Positions 1-6,284 of a stretch of 10,626 nt of DNA are shown here, one piece after another. The translations under genes and the position numbers were made by a program. The stretch comes from Actinomycetes bacterium (GTDB taxonomy: Bacteria; Actinomycetota; Coriobacteriia; Coriobacteriales; Eggerthellaceae), in contig JAEYEL010000179.1 of the NCBI GenBank assembly GCA_023403475.1, positions 1-10,626 on the forward strand, read 5' to 3'. Position 1 is the stretch's first letter. Every line of letters starts with the position of its first letter. The notes under the pieces are model-generated. The model ran no database searches and had not been told where the DNA came from. It saw only the letters and a list, made by a program, of their open reading frames with translations.

Positions 1-1203
1 CTGCGCACGCAGCAGCATCTGCGTCCGCGCACGAACCTGTTCCGCGCGGTGTTCCGTGTGCGCTCGGAAGCGGCGGCGGCCATTCACGGGTTCTTCCATG
101 AGAGGGGCTTTCTGTACGTGCACACGCCCATCATCACGGCGTCGGATTGCGAAGGTGCGGGCGAGATGTTCCATGTGACCACGTTCGATTTGGCGAACGT
201 TCCGCGCGTGGGCGGTTCGGATGCTGGCGCGGCGGGGAAGGGCGGAGTTGCATCTGCGGCCGAGAGCGCTGCCGTTCCTGCGACTGAGGGCGCAGCTGCA
301 TCTGCGACCGAGGGTGCGGCTGCACCTGCGGCAGCTGAGGGCTCGGGCACTGCGACCTCAAGCAACGCGGGCGAGGTCGATTGGAGCCGTGACTTCTTCG
401 CCCGTCCGGCAAGCCTTACGGTTTCAGGTCAGCTCAACGCCGAGAACTTCGCCATGGCGTTCGGCGACGTGTACACGTTCGGACCGACGTTTCGCGCGGA
501 GAACTCCAACACTAAGCGTCATGCGGCCGAATTCTGGATGGTGGAGCCCGAAATGGCGTTTTCCGATCTTTCCGACGACATGGACGTGGCGGAAGCCCTG
601 CTCAAGCACGTTATCCGTACGGTCATGGAGCGCTGCCCTGACGAGCTTGCCATGCTGAACAAGTTCGTTGACAAGGGGCTTGTCGAGCGGCTGCAGCATG
701 TGGCCGCAAGCGATTTCGCACGCGTCAGCTACACCGAGGCCGTGCGCATTCTGGAGGAGGCCTGCGCGTCGGGAGAGAAATTCGATTACCCTGTCTCGTG
801 GGGCGCAGACTTGCAGACCGAGCACGAGCGCTATCTGACTGAAAAGCACTTCTGTCGCCCTGTCTTCGTGACCGATTATCCGGCTGCCATCAAAGCGTTC
901 TACATGCGCATGAACAATGACGGCAAGACCGTGGCTGCGGCAGATTGCCTCGTGCCCGGCATCGGAGAGATTATAGGAGGCTCGCAGCGCGAGGAGCGCT
1001 TAGACGTGCTTAAGCGGCGCATCGCCGATCTGGGCATGGATCCCGCTCAGTACAAGTACTACTGCGACCTGCGACGATTCGGAACCTGCAAGCACGCGGG
1101 CTTCGGCTTGGGCTTCGAGCGTTTGATAATGTATCTTACCGGCGTGCAGAACATCCGCGACGTCATCCCGCATCCTCGCACCGTTGGCAACGCGGAGTTC
1201 TAG
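1..1203 (+). CDS. asnS: asparaginyl-tRNA synthetase, 3' part (5' end outside window)
   Basis: Class II synthetase that charges tRNA-Asn in the cytoplasm. The frame is open from base 1 and the first residues (LRTQQHLRPRTN) match the start of the AsnRS catalytic core, so the N-terminal anticodon-binding domain lies upstream; the ATG at 49 is internal. Motif 2 (FRAENSNT, from base 490), the AEFW segment, IGEIIGGSQREERLD and motif 3 (GFGLGFERL, from 1099) are all present, and the protein ends in the usual VIPHPRT..A.F tail. IGGSQRE and DLRR..T fit AsnRS better than AspRS. Codons at 208-369 encode about 54 Ala/Gly/Glu-rich residues where E. coli AsnRS, as I recall it, has about three. This sits between the VTTFDL strand and the EVDWSRDFF helix and should form a surface loop. 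All catalytic motifs are intact, so the enzyme is probably active. Confidence 0.96.
   Translation: MRTQQHLRPRTNLFRAVFRVRSEAAAAIHGFFHERGFLYVHTPIITASDCEGAGEMFHVTTFDLANVPRVGGSDAGAAGKGGVASAAESAAVPATEGAAASATEGAAAPAAAEGSGTATSSNAGEVDWSRDFFARPASLTVSGQLNAENFAMAFGDVYTFGPTFRAENSNTKRHAAEFWMVEPEMAFSDLSDDMDVAEALLKHVIRTVMERCPDELAMLNKFVDKGLVERLQHVAASDFARVSYTEAVRILEEACASGEKFDYPVSWGADLQTEHERYLTEKHFCRPVFVTDYPAAIKAFYMRMNNDGKTVAAADCLVPGIGEIIGGSQREERLDVLKRRIADLGMDPAQYKYYCDLRRFGTCKHAGFGLGFERLIMYLTGVQNIRDVIPHPRTVGNAEF
279..326 (+). repeat. 24-bp tandem repeat inside asnS
   Basis: Two adjacent 24-bp units (279-302 and 303-326) differ at only a few bases and encode ATEGAAAS and ATEGAAAP. Looser copies flank them (ASAAESAAVP before, AAAEGSGT after). 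The unit is eight codons, so copy-number change by slippage keeps the reading frame. It is the core of the alanine-rich insertion in AsnRS. Confidence 0.85.
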
Positions 1204-1368
1204 GGGTGGTAACGACGATGGAGCGATTGTTTCGACCGCCTTTCCCTTCTTTCGTTGGAATAGCTTATTGTCCGAAGATGATTCCTTTGGCTTTTTCCGT
1301 GGCGCGCGCTTGTGTAAAATAGGCTTTGAAAAACTATCGTAATAGCGAAGCGCCGAAAGAGGTTGTCA
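1204..1368. other. intergenic region asnS / R-M gene: weak terminator and possible promoter
   Basis: Just after the asnS stop, GGTGGT (1205-1210) can pair with ACCGCC about 24 bases downstream (one G-T pair), followed by the T-rich stretch TTTCCCTTCTTTC; this may end asnS transcription. Further on, TAAAAT at 1315-1320 resembles a -10 box but has no good -35 at 16-18 bases. Both are weak calls. The region is visibly more AT-rich than asnS. Confidence 0.35.
1356..1362 (+). promoter_or_regulatory. ribosome binding site that decides the R-M gene start
   Basis: AAAGAGG lies six bases before the ATG at 1369. A TTG two codons earlier (1363) directly abuts this site, too close for initiation, so the ATG is preferred. 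Confidence 0.7.
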
Positions 1369-3882
1369 ATGGGAGAGAACTACGAAGCCGACCGATTTAA
1401 AGAGCATTATCAAACGCGGCTACCTCTCCTTGATTCGCTGATTAACGAGGGGGGTTGGCTTCGCGAGCAGATAGTGTGCCCCCCCGAAGAAAAGGAGTGG
1501 ATGGTTCCCAAAACGCCGTCGGAGGCGGCGAGGCGAGAACAGGGGAAATCTTTTTCTGGATACCCCGTGGATCTTGCGATATTCGATTCCGCAGAAAGCG
1601 CGGGCGACTGGCAGCATGTGAAAATTCTGGTTGAAACGAAAGCTCCTAACATCGATTCCGGATTGTCCCAATTGGAAATATACCTTGGCCTGGAACCGAA
1701 TGCCCGTATGGGTTTCTGGACGAACGGTGTTTCGAGCGCTCGCGTTTATCGGCTTCCCGATGGGACGTTCGATGTGCAGCGCGGTGCTCCTGCGCCCCGT
1801 GTTGGAGAGAACGTCATCAAGGCCAGTCGCCGTCCTTTGACGTATCGGGATTTGTCCGTGCCGACAGAAGCTCAGCTTCGTCTGGCGTTTTCCTCCGTTC
1901 TGAATGTCGTAGCGGCGAACGACTCGACGTCGACGCGTCCGGAGCAGCGTTTGAACGAAATATGCAATGTTGTTCTGACGAAGCTTCGTTCTGACTCTCT
2001 GGGAATGATGTCTCCCGACGAGCCTTTGGAGTTCCAGCTTGATAGCGATCCTGAAGCAACGAGCCGCCGCGTGAACAATCTGTATCGATCTTACCGCAAC
2101 TCGCAGCGCGATTTGTTCACGGCCGACGACGGGGATGAGATAGGGTTTGACATTGACTCGATTCAAAAGATGGTTCTGGTTTTTCAGGGTTTGAACCTGA
2201 AGAAAATGGAACCAACAGCCCTCTCATACGCATTCCAGGTCTTTCGAAACGCAAATCTGAAAATCGGAGATGGACAGTATTTCACGCCATGGAAAGTTAT
2301 AGAAGCAGGCGTGAAATTGATGGGTGTCACCGCACGAGACAAGGTTGCTGATCCCGCTTGCGGGACGGGAGGATTTCTAAGCGCCGTGTTTTCGTCTGTT
2401 GTCGGCCAATGCGATGGTGACGAGGCCTTGAAAGCCGAGATGCGAACATGGGCTCATAGAAACCTATTCGGTGTCGATCGCGATTCGATAAACGTGAAGC
2501 TTGCTCGCTCCATTATGGTTGGGATAGGGGACGGATCAACGAATGTATGCTTTGGCGACTCTTTAAGGGAGACAAGGTGGCCCCACTATGGGGCAAAATT
2601 GAGTGAAGCCCTTGCTAATGAGTCCTTTACGGTTGTGGTGACCAATCCTCCGTTTGGGAACAATCTCAAACTTACGGCGAAAGAGGCCTTGGCAAACGGA
2701 TATACGATTTGCAAGCACTCTTCGGGAGGGAAATCTTCTTCGAGTTATTCCGACACGGAGCTTGGCATTGTTTTTGCGGAGAGGTCGTTCCGCATGCTCA
2801 AGCCAGGCGGTCGGCTGGGAATCGTGTTGCCTGAAACGTATTTTTTCAGCAAGAGCTACGAATGGTTTCGGGAATGGATGGATGCCCGGTTTGCTCTTCG
2901 TGGGGTTCTGAATATACCCATGGAGGCTTTTCAGGGGTTTTGTCGCGCGAAGACCAACTTCTACGTTTTTGAAAAGAAATCCCCCGAGGGGCGATTCGAC
3001 GCCGATGTTTGCCGGCCTAGCTGGTTCAAGGATGACGATGTATGGGTTTCTTACGCGTCTACTATCGGAATAAACAAAGATGGCGGCGAATTGTTTGAGG
3101 TTGATGCTTCCGGCAATAGGGGCGCCAAGATTGACAACAAGGCAATTGCCGACGTTGAGGCTGTTTTGGACTGTAGGGAGACGGAAACCTCTCGCTATGT
3201 GGAGCATGCGCTGTTCCCCCGTTATGTAGGTGTTCCAAAGTATTGTGACGATAGGAGTATCGAAGCTTTCTCAGCGTATGTGTCTTCACGTCTCCCCGCT
3301 TTTTCGATGAGGACTATAGGCCAGCTTCAGGATGACGGTCTTTTGTTTGTGCGCAATGGACATGGCAGCCCTTCCTCTGATTTGCGTCAAGGGAGCATTC
3401 CTTACATCAAAGTGTCCGACCTGAGGGCTGGTCTAGTCAACCCGAACTCCACCAACGTCGTATCTAGAGAACTCGCGCGTCGATTTTGGAAAGGAGAGAG
3501 CAGCGGACTCCATCCTTATGATGTCATCACCCCTTCTCGGGCATCGAAGAACATAGGCGAGCCGGTCATGCTGCTTCCGGGGCAGGAAGATATTGTGCTG
3601 ACGAAGGAGGTTCTCGTTTTCAGTGTTGCTAAGGAAGCGCCGTTCGACAACTTCTACCTTGCGTGGGCAATGGGGCTCGATGCGGTTCTGAATCAATGGG
3701 GCCGGGTTGTGTTTATGCAAACGAACAGGGAGGATCTTGGCGATCGCTATCGGGAAATTCTTCTGCCGCATCCTTTTGCGCGAAAGGATGCGGATAGGGT
3801 TTCTTCTTACGTGAGGGAATATTATCAGCAGCTCGCGGCTTTGCGCGAAAAGTACGAAAGAAGGCGCCGCCAGGAGAGATGA
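1369..3882 (+). CDS. single-chain restriction-modification enzyme (nuclease, N6-adenine methylase, target recognition)
   Basis: An 837-residue protein that appears to combine restriction and modification. Residues 1-150 resemble the HsdR N-terminal nuclease: a PD-(D/E)XK pattern with D68 (YPVD), E89 and K91 (VETK), then a QxxxY motif (Q101, Y105) as in type I and RecB-type nucleases. Residues about 265-560 form an HsdM-type adenine methylase: GQYFTP (302-307, motif X), DPACGTGGFL (328-337, SAM binding, motif I) and NPPF (426-429, catalytic motif IV). Residues about 645-810 (SIPYIKVSDL, TREDLGDRYREILLP-like end) resemble one HsdS target-recognition half, closing with a charged helix (YYQQLAALREKYERR). 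No helicase is present. This order fits type IIG enzymes, which cut and methylate with one chain. It stands alone and is more AT-rich than its neighbours, suggesting transfer. A methylase-only role is possible if the nuclease is inactive, but its key residues look intact. Confidence 0.85.
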   Translation: MGENYEADRFKEHYQTRLPLLDSLINEGGWLREQIVCPPEEKEWMVPKTPSEAARREQGKSFSGYPVDLAIFDSAESAGDWQHVKILVETKAPNIDSGLSQLEIYLGLEPNARMGFWTNGVSSARVYRLPDGTFDVQRGAPAPRVGENVIKASRRPLTYRDLSVPTEAQLRLAFSSVLNVVAANDSTSTRPEQRLNEICNVVLTKLRSDSLGMMSPDEPLEFQLDSDPEATSRRVNNLYRSYRNSQRDLFTADDGDEIGFDIDSIQKMVLVFQGLNLKKMEPTALSYAFQVFRNANLKIGDGQYFTPWKVIEAGVKLMGVTARDKVADPACGTGGFLSAVFSSVVGQCDGDEALKAEMRTWAHRNLFGVDRDSINVKLARSIMVGIGDGSTNVCFGDSLRETRWPHYGAKLSEALANESFTVVVTNPPFGNNLKLTAKEALANGYTICKHSSGGKSSSSYSDTELGIVFAERSFRMLKPGGRLGIVLPETYFFSKSYEWFREWMDARFALRGVLNIPMEAFQGFCRAKTNFYVFEKKSPEGRFDADVCRPSWFKDDDVWVSYASTIGINKDGGELFEVDASGNRGAKIDNKAIADVEAVLDCRETETSRYVEHALFPRYVGVPKYCDDRSIEAFSAYVSSRLPAFSMRTIGQLQDDGLLFVRNGHGSPSSDLRQGSIPYIKVSDLRAGLVNPNSTNVVSRELARRFWKGESSGLHPYDVITPSRASKNIGEPVMLLPGQEDIVLTKEVLVFSVAKEAPFDNFYLAWAMGLDAVLNQWGRVVFMQTNREDLGDRYREILLPHPFARKDADRVSSYVREYYQQLAALREKYERRRRQER

Positions 3883-3899
3883 TCCGCCGAAATCGGAGC

Positions 3900-3927
3900 A
3901 AGGCGAGCGGCGCGGAGCCTTTCTTTT
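3900..3927 (+). terminator. possible terminator after R-M gene
   Basis: AAGGC (3900-3904) pairs with GCCTT (3917-3921) and runs into TTCTTTT. The stem is only five base pairs with a 12-base loop. A competing seven-base pairing, GCGCCGC near 3864 with GCGGCGC near 3907, spans the stop codon. Position and T-run fit a terminator; the stem is weak. Confidence 0.4.
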
Positions 3928-4001
3928 CATGAATGAGAATGTTCGAAATCTTTTCTGCTCGGTGGAGAAATTCGCGCCCCTTTGCGGCATCCCGCCGTCT
4001 G

Positions 4002-4067
4002 TGCAAAAGTTTGCAAAAGATGCAAAAGTTTGCAAAAGTTTGCAAAAGATGCAAAAGTTTGCAAAAA
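4002..4067 (+). repeat. phased TGCAAAAG repeat array (seven copies)
   Basis: TGCAAAAG or TGCAAAAA starts at 4002, 4012, 4021, 4031, 4041, 4050 and 4060, with spacings 10, 9, 10, 10, 9, 10. The array is two copies of a 29-bp unit (spacers TT, A, TT) plus a partial third. Where the spacer is TT the self-complementary octamer TTTGCAAA forms, at 4010, 4029, 4039 and 4058. TGGAGTTC follows twice at the same 10-bp step (4068 and 4078). A-tracts repeated close to the helical period predict bent DNA. The palindromic octamers, 19, 10 and 19 bp apart, would lie on one helix face, as expected of operators for a cooperatively binding protein. No gene is called over the array; open frames here encode only the repeat. 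Confidence 0.9.
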
Positions 4068-4143
4068 TGGAGTTCGCTGGAGTTCAGATATGAGAAGCGC
4101 GTGATTCCGAAGCGTTTCCTTGCAGGCGCTGCCTTCACGGTAT

Positions 4144-4150
4144 GAAAGGA
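4144..4150 (+). promoter_or_regulatory. ribosome binding site of the decayed ATPase gene
   Basis: GAAAGGA lies seven bases before the ATG at 4158. Its good spacing supports the view that the short reading frame there is the true start of a former gene. Confidence 0.55.
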
Positions 4151-4157
4151 TGGGCAT

Positions 4158-4220
4158 ATGTCTATCTCCAACCCGTTCACCCCCACGTTCGGAGTTATCC
4201 CGCCCTATATGGCCGATTAG
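4158..4220 (+). pseudogene. 5' remnant of an AAA-type ATP-binding protein gene
   Basis: A 20-codon frame with its own ribosome binding site reads MSISNPFTPTFGVIPPYMAD and then TAG. NPF.P.FG..PP...GR/DR is how a family of bacterial ATP-binding proteins begins, just before the Walker A region; this recognition is from memory. Removing one T in the GATTAG at the stop would restore ADREG, matching the conserved Arg that normally follows. Beyond that (after about 4228) neither frame resembles an ATPase, so a frameshift and loss of the rest are both likely. An independent small peptide is the alternative, but less likely. Confidence 0.5.
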
Positions 4221-4232
4221 GGAAGGTGGGAA

Positions 4233-4267
4233 CTCCCCGCTTTACGGTATGCCCGCAAAACGGGGAG
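4233..4267. repeat. inverted repeat CTCCCCG / CGGGGAG
   Basis: A perfect 7-bp inverted repeat (4233-4239 and 4261-4267) with a 21-base loop. It lies downstream of both the ATPase remnant (plus) and the DUF5692-like gene (minus) and could fold in either transcript. No T-run follows on either strand, so it is not a standard terminator. Confidence 0.5.
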
Positions 4268-4328
4268 GGGGGTTCAAATCTTCGCGGTACGTGCGCTCCC
4301 GATTCGGAAAACAGCATACCCTAAGCGG
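4237..4328. repeat. imperfect inverted repeat bracketing the end of the DUF5692-like gene
   Basis: CCGCTTTACGGTATGC (4237-4252) matches the reverse complement of GCATACCCTAAGCGG (4314-4328) apart from one indel and one mismatch. The right arm overlaps the minus-strand stop codon. A related TTCACGGTATG lies at 4134-4144. The arms could be the ends of a small lost element or part of a structured 3' end. Confidence 0.5.
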
Positions 4329-5352
4329 TCGGGGAGGTTCCTTTCATCGTGGGAGCAGGACCGCTGCCTTGTGGGGCGTCCTCACGGCGGGCGATTGCCA
4401 GCTCGTAGTCGCGGGTTCCCACGAAGATCTCGTTGGTGTAGGGGTTTTTGCCGAGCTTCTTGCTGCGGTAGGCCACATATCCCAGTGCGGCCACGTTCGC
4501 GACGAGTGCGAGAACCGATACACCTAGGTTAACGCTTGGGTTGTTCACCGACTGCACGGCGAAGACGCTCGTGTCGGCGAACATGGGGAACACTTGGCAG
4601 AACATGCACCACAGGGCAAGCGTGTTGGCGCGGTTCTGAATCCACCCGCCCTTGTTCCAGAGCATTCCCGCAATGGTGGGGGCTAAAAGCAGCGCCAGAC
4701 CGCAGTACCAGGAATGTGTGGGCAAGCAGTTGTAGGTGTAGCAGAAGTTCCAGATGTCGTAGCTGATGATGAATACCCAGGTCATATCGGGCCAGAGCAT
4801 GTCATGCTTCTTCTTTGACACGTAGATGCCAAACCAGCCGGTCATGACGAAGATGTTCAGGATGCCGGCTATGCCGTTGAACACGTTGTGCCAACCGCCG
4901 TAGAGCGTGACGCCCTCGGAGGAAACCCAAGTGGTGCCCCATGCCCGCACGGCGCTTTCGAAGTCGCTCACCACGGCGATGAGGATGTTGATGGCCACGA
5001 TGGCGAAGGGGAAGCACTTGAACCAGTGCGATTTGCCCAGCCTGCCCCATTTGTACTTGAGCGCCATGAAGCCGATGCAGCCTATAGTGGCGGCGTAGAG
5101 CTTGGCGTAGTGGAACCAACTGTTCATGTAAAGGTGCGTGGGGTTGGAAAGAGCCCAATCAGCGCCTTGCGCTGCGCTTACCGTGATGGCGACGAAATAC
5201 ACCGTGAGCACCGACGGAAGAACGAGAAAGCAGATGACGCCTCCCGCCTTGCTGCGCCGTGCGAACTCGTTCACCAAGATGAGCGCGATGAGCACCATCA
5301 CCCAGCCGATCCATTGGAATAGCGCGTGTTCTCCGTAAACCTGAAATAGCAT
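4321..5352 (-). CDS. DUF5692-like multi-pass membrane protein
   Basis: A 343-residue, Trp/Tyr-rich integral membrane protein with about eight or nine predicted helices (roughly 10-28, 37-58, 83-99, 113-130, 156-178, 190-206, 214-232, 243-262, 274-295). Conserved-looking features include LVNEFARR at 26-33, YAKLYAATIGCIGFM after helix 2, MLWPDMTW at 185-192, YDIWNF near 198 and NKGGWIQNRANTL at 233-245; these resemble the uncharacterised DUF5692 family as I remember it. The ATG at 5350-5352 is chosen because AGGAG lies six bases before it; upstream in-frame residues are not membrane-like. It begins 37 bases after tetR on the same strand, so it is probably co-transcribed with it. Opposite a reductase operon it may carry the substrate or product, or sit in electron transfer, but nothing in the sequence proves this. 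Confidence 0.8.
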   Translation of the reverse strand: MLFQVYGEHALFQWIGWVMVLIALILVNEFARRSKAGGVICFLVLPSVLTVYFVAITVSAAQGADWALSNPTHLYMNSWFHYAKLYAATIGCIGFMALKYKWGRLGKSHWFKCFPFAIVAINILIAVVSDFESAVRAWGTTWVSSEGVTLYGGWHNVFNGIAGILNIFVMTGWFGIYVSKKKHDMLWPDMTWVFIISYDIWNFCYTYNCLPTHSWYCGLALLLAPTIAGMLWNKGGWIQNRANTLALWCMFCQVFPMFADTSVFAVQSVNNPSVNLGVSVLALVANVAALGYVAYRSKKLGKNPYTNEIFVGTRDYELAIARREDAPQGSGPAPTMKGTSPTA

Positions 5353-5385
5353 GTCCACTCCTATCGTTTGCGGTCTTCTTCCATC

Positions 5386-5425
5386 TGCGCTACCGCGCAC
5401 CCTCTTCCGATTGCGCTACCGCGCA
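5386..5425 (-). repeat. 26-bp-period repeat at the end of tetR
   Basis: TGCGCTACCGCGCA occurs exactly at 5386-5399 and 5412-5425, and the bases beside each copy also partly match. Each copy is itself a small inverted repeat (TGCGC, four-base loop, GCGCA). The tetR stop codon (5390-5392) lies inside the downstream copy. Confidence 0.85.
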
Positions 5426-5983
5426 TCCTCTGTCCATGTGAAGCGTCTGGACTATGAGGTCTTTTATCACGTCGCTTTCCACGTCGGGATGATGGCGAAT
5501 ATAGCCCACCATGCCGACTATGAGCACATAGAACGTTTCGTATACGTGGTCGATGCGAATGACGTGCAGCTTTCCGTAGTCCCGAACCGTGGTTCTGAGC
5601 ATGTAGGACGCTATGCGGTCGGCCACGCGGTTCAGGAACTCTATGTAGATAGCGGCGTTCTCCCGGTTGGCAAGGGCACGGCGGAACGCATCGTTTTCGA
5701 AGACGCCCATGCGAAGGATTTTCACGGCGCCGTCGAGCGCGTGCTCTATGTCGCCTACCCTCCGTTCGTCGTTCCACATTTGCAGCGCTTCGATGTAGTC
5801 GGTCACGTAATTGTCGAGCACGGCGGAGGTGACGGCTTCCTTGCTGGGGAAGTAATGGTAAAAGAGGCTGCGCGCCACGCCCACGCGGTCGGTGATGTCT
5901 TTCACCGACGTGCGGGAAAGCCCCTTTTCCTCGTAAAGCTGACGGGCGGCTTCGATGATATCCTCTCGGCGTGTGTCGCCCAT
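5390..5983 (-). CDS. TetR-family transcriptional regulator
   Basis: A 197-residue regulator. The N-terminal helix-turn-helix is typical (TSVKDITDRVGVARSLFYHYFPSKEAV region, residues 25-51, with the diagnostic LFYHYF recognition helix). The remaining helical part (55-185) should be the ligand-binding and dimerisation domain. The ATG at 5981-5983 has an AGGTGAG site just before it. It is divergent from the flavoprotein operon and lies just upstream of the DUF5692-like gene, so it most likely represses one or both when no inducer is present. Its promoter overlaps two inverted repeats, consistent with autorepression. The last codons are altered by a 26-bp-period repeat: without the extra copy the frame would end in AQMEEDRKR at a TAG within the next gene's ribosome binding site. 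Confidence 0.93.
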   Translation of the reverse strand: MGDTRREDIIEAARQLYEEKGLSRTSVKDITDRVGVARSLFYHYFPSKEAVTSAVLDNYVTDYIEALQMWNDERRVGDIEHALDGAVKILRMGVFENDAFRRALANRENAAIYIEFLNRVADRIASYMLRTTVRDYGKLHVIRIDHVYETFYVLIVGMVGYIRHHPDVESDVIKDLIVQTLHMDRGCAVAQSEEGAR

Positions 5984-6036
5984 ATGCTCACCTCGTTTCG
6001 TCGATCGTCATGCGCGCTTGGCGATACGGATGATGC

Positions 6037-6064
6037 CAACGAGCGAAGGATACGATGCTCGTTG
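6037..6064. promoter_or_regulatory. inverted repeat over the tetR -10 (candidate operator)
   Basis: CAACGAGC (6037-6044) and GCTCGTTG (6057-6064) are perfect complements separated by 12 bases that contain the tetR -10 box. Because it straddles the promoter, an operator fits better than an RNA hairpin. Confidence 0.5.
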
Positions 6065-6076
6065 ACACTACGTCAA
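6062..6076. promoter_or_regulatory. inverted repeat TTGAC-N5-GTCAA (candidate TetR operator)
   Basis: A 15-bp dyad overlapping the tetR -35 box. Size and symmetry are typical of a TetR-family site. A further half-site (CGTCAAT at 6095-6101) lies inside the candidate plus-strand promoter, so one protein could control both directions. Confidence 0.5.
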
Positions 6077-6135
6077 TAGACACTTTTGAAAAATCGTCAA
6101 TGATTTTGTGATGATTTCATGCTATCATTCGCTTC

Positions 6136-6181
6136 AATTAATTCATTTATGAAATAAAAAGAAAACATTAATGAATTAATT
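6136..6181. repeat. 12-bp perfect inverted repeat in the operon leader
   Basis: AATTAATTCATT (6136-6147) and AATGAATTAATT (6170-6181) are perfect complements with a 22-base A-rich spacer, followed by TTTT. If transcription starts near 6122 this would fold in the leader as a weak AT stem with a U-run; otherwise it may be a two-site DNA target for a regulator. Confidence 0.65.
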
Positions 6182-6276
6182 TTTAAAACAGGCAGCGATT
6201 GAAATGGATTGAGGAAGGGAGGAAGGATGGTGAACGTGCGCCCGAACGGGGGCGAGATTGTCGAAACCGCCAATGG

Positions 6277-6284
6277 AAGGAGGG
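6277..6284 (+). promoter_or_regulatory. ribosome binding site that decides the lipoprotein start
   Basis: AAGGAGGG precedes the ATG at 6290 with ideal spacing. The earlier in-frame ATG at 6227 also has a purine-rich stretch, but it would add 21 mostly polar residues before the signal peptide. Confidence 0.75.

Noticed and set aside
1363..1368. TTG as start of the R-M gene
   Set aside because: It touches the ribosome binding site; the ATG at 1369 has normal spacing.
4002..4067. Repeat array considered as a CRISPR array
   Set aside because: Units are 8 bases with 1-2-base spacers and no unique spacer sequence; no cas genes are present.
4269..4300. GGTTCAAATC resembling a tRNA T-loop
   Set aside because: The flanking T-stem would need two G-T pairs and one mismatch, and no D-arm, anticodon arm or acceptor stem can be built around it.
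3933..4527. Open frames on both strands over the repeat array and the following intergenic stretch
   Set aside because: They mostly translate the repeats (KSLQK, LQTFA) or run into the opposite-strand membrane gene; none has convincing start context or recognisable protein features.
5353..5400. Upstream extension of the DUF5692-like protein
   Set aside because: The extra 16 residues are polar, overlap the tetR end and precede a well-placed AGGAG before the ATG at 5352.
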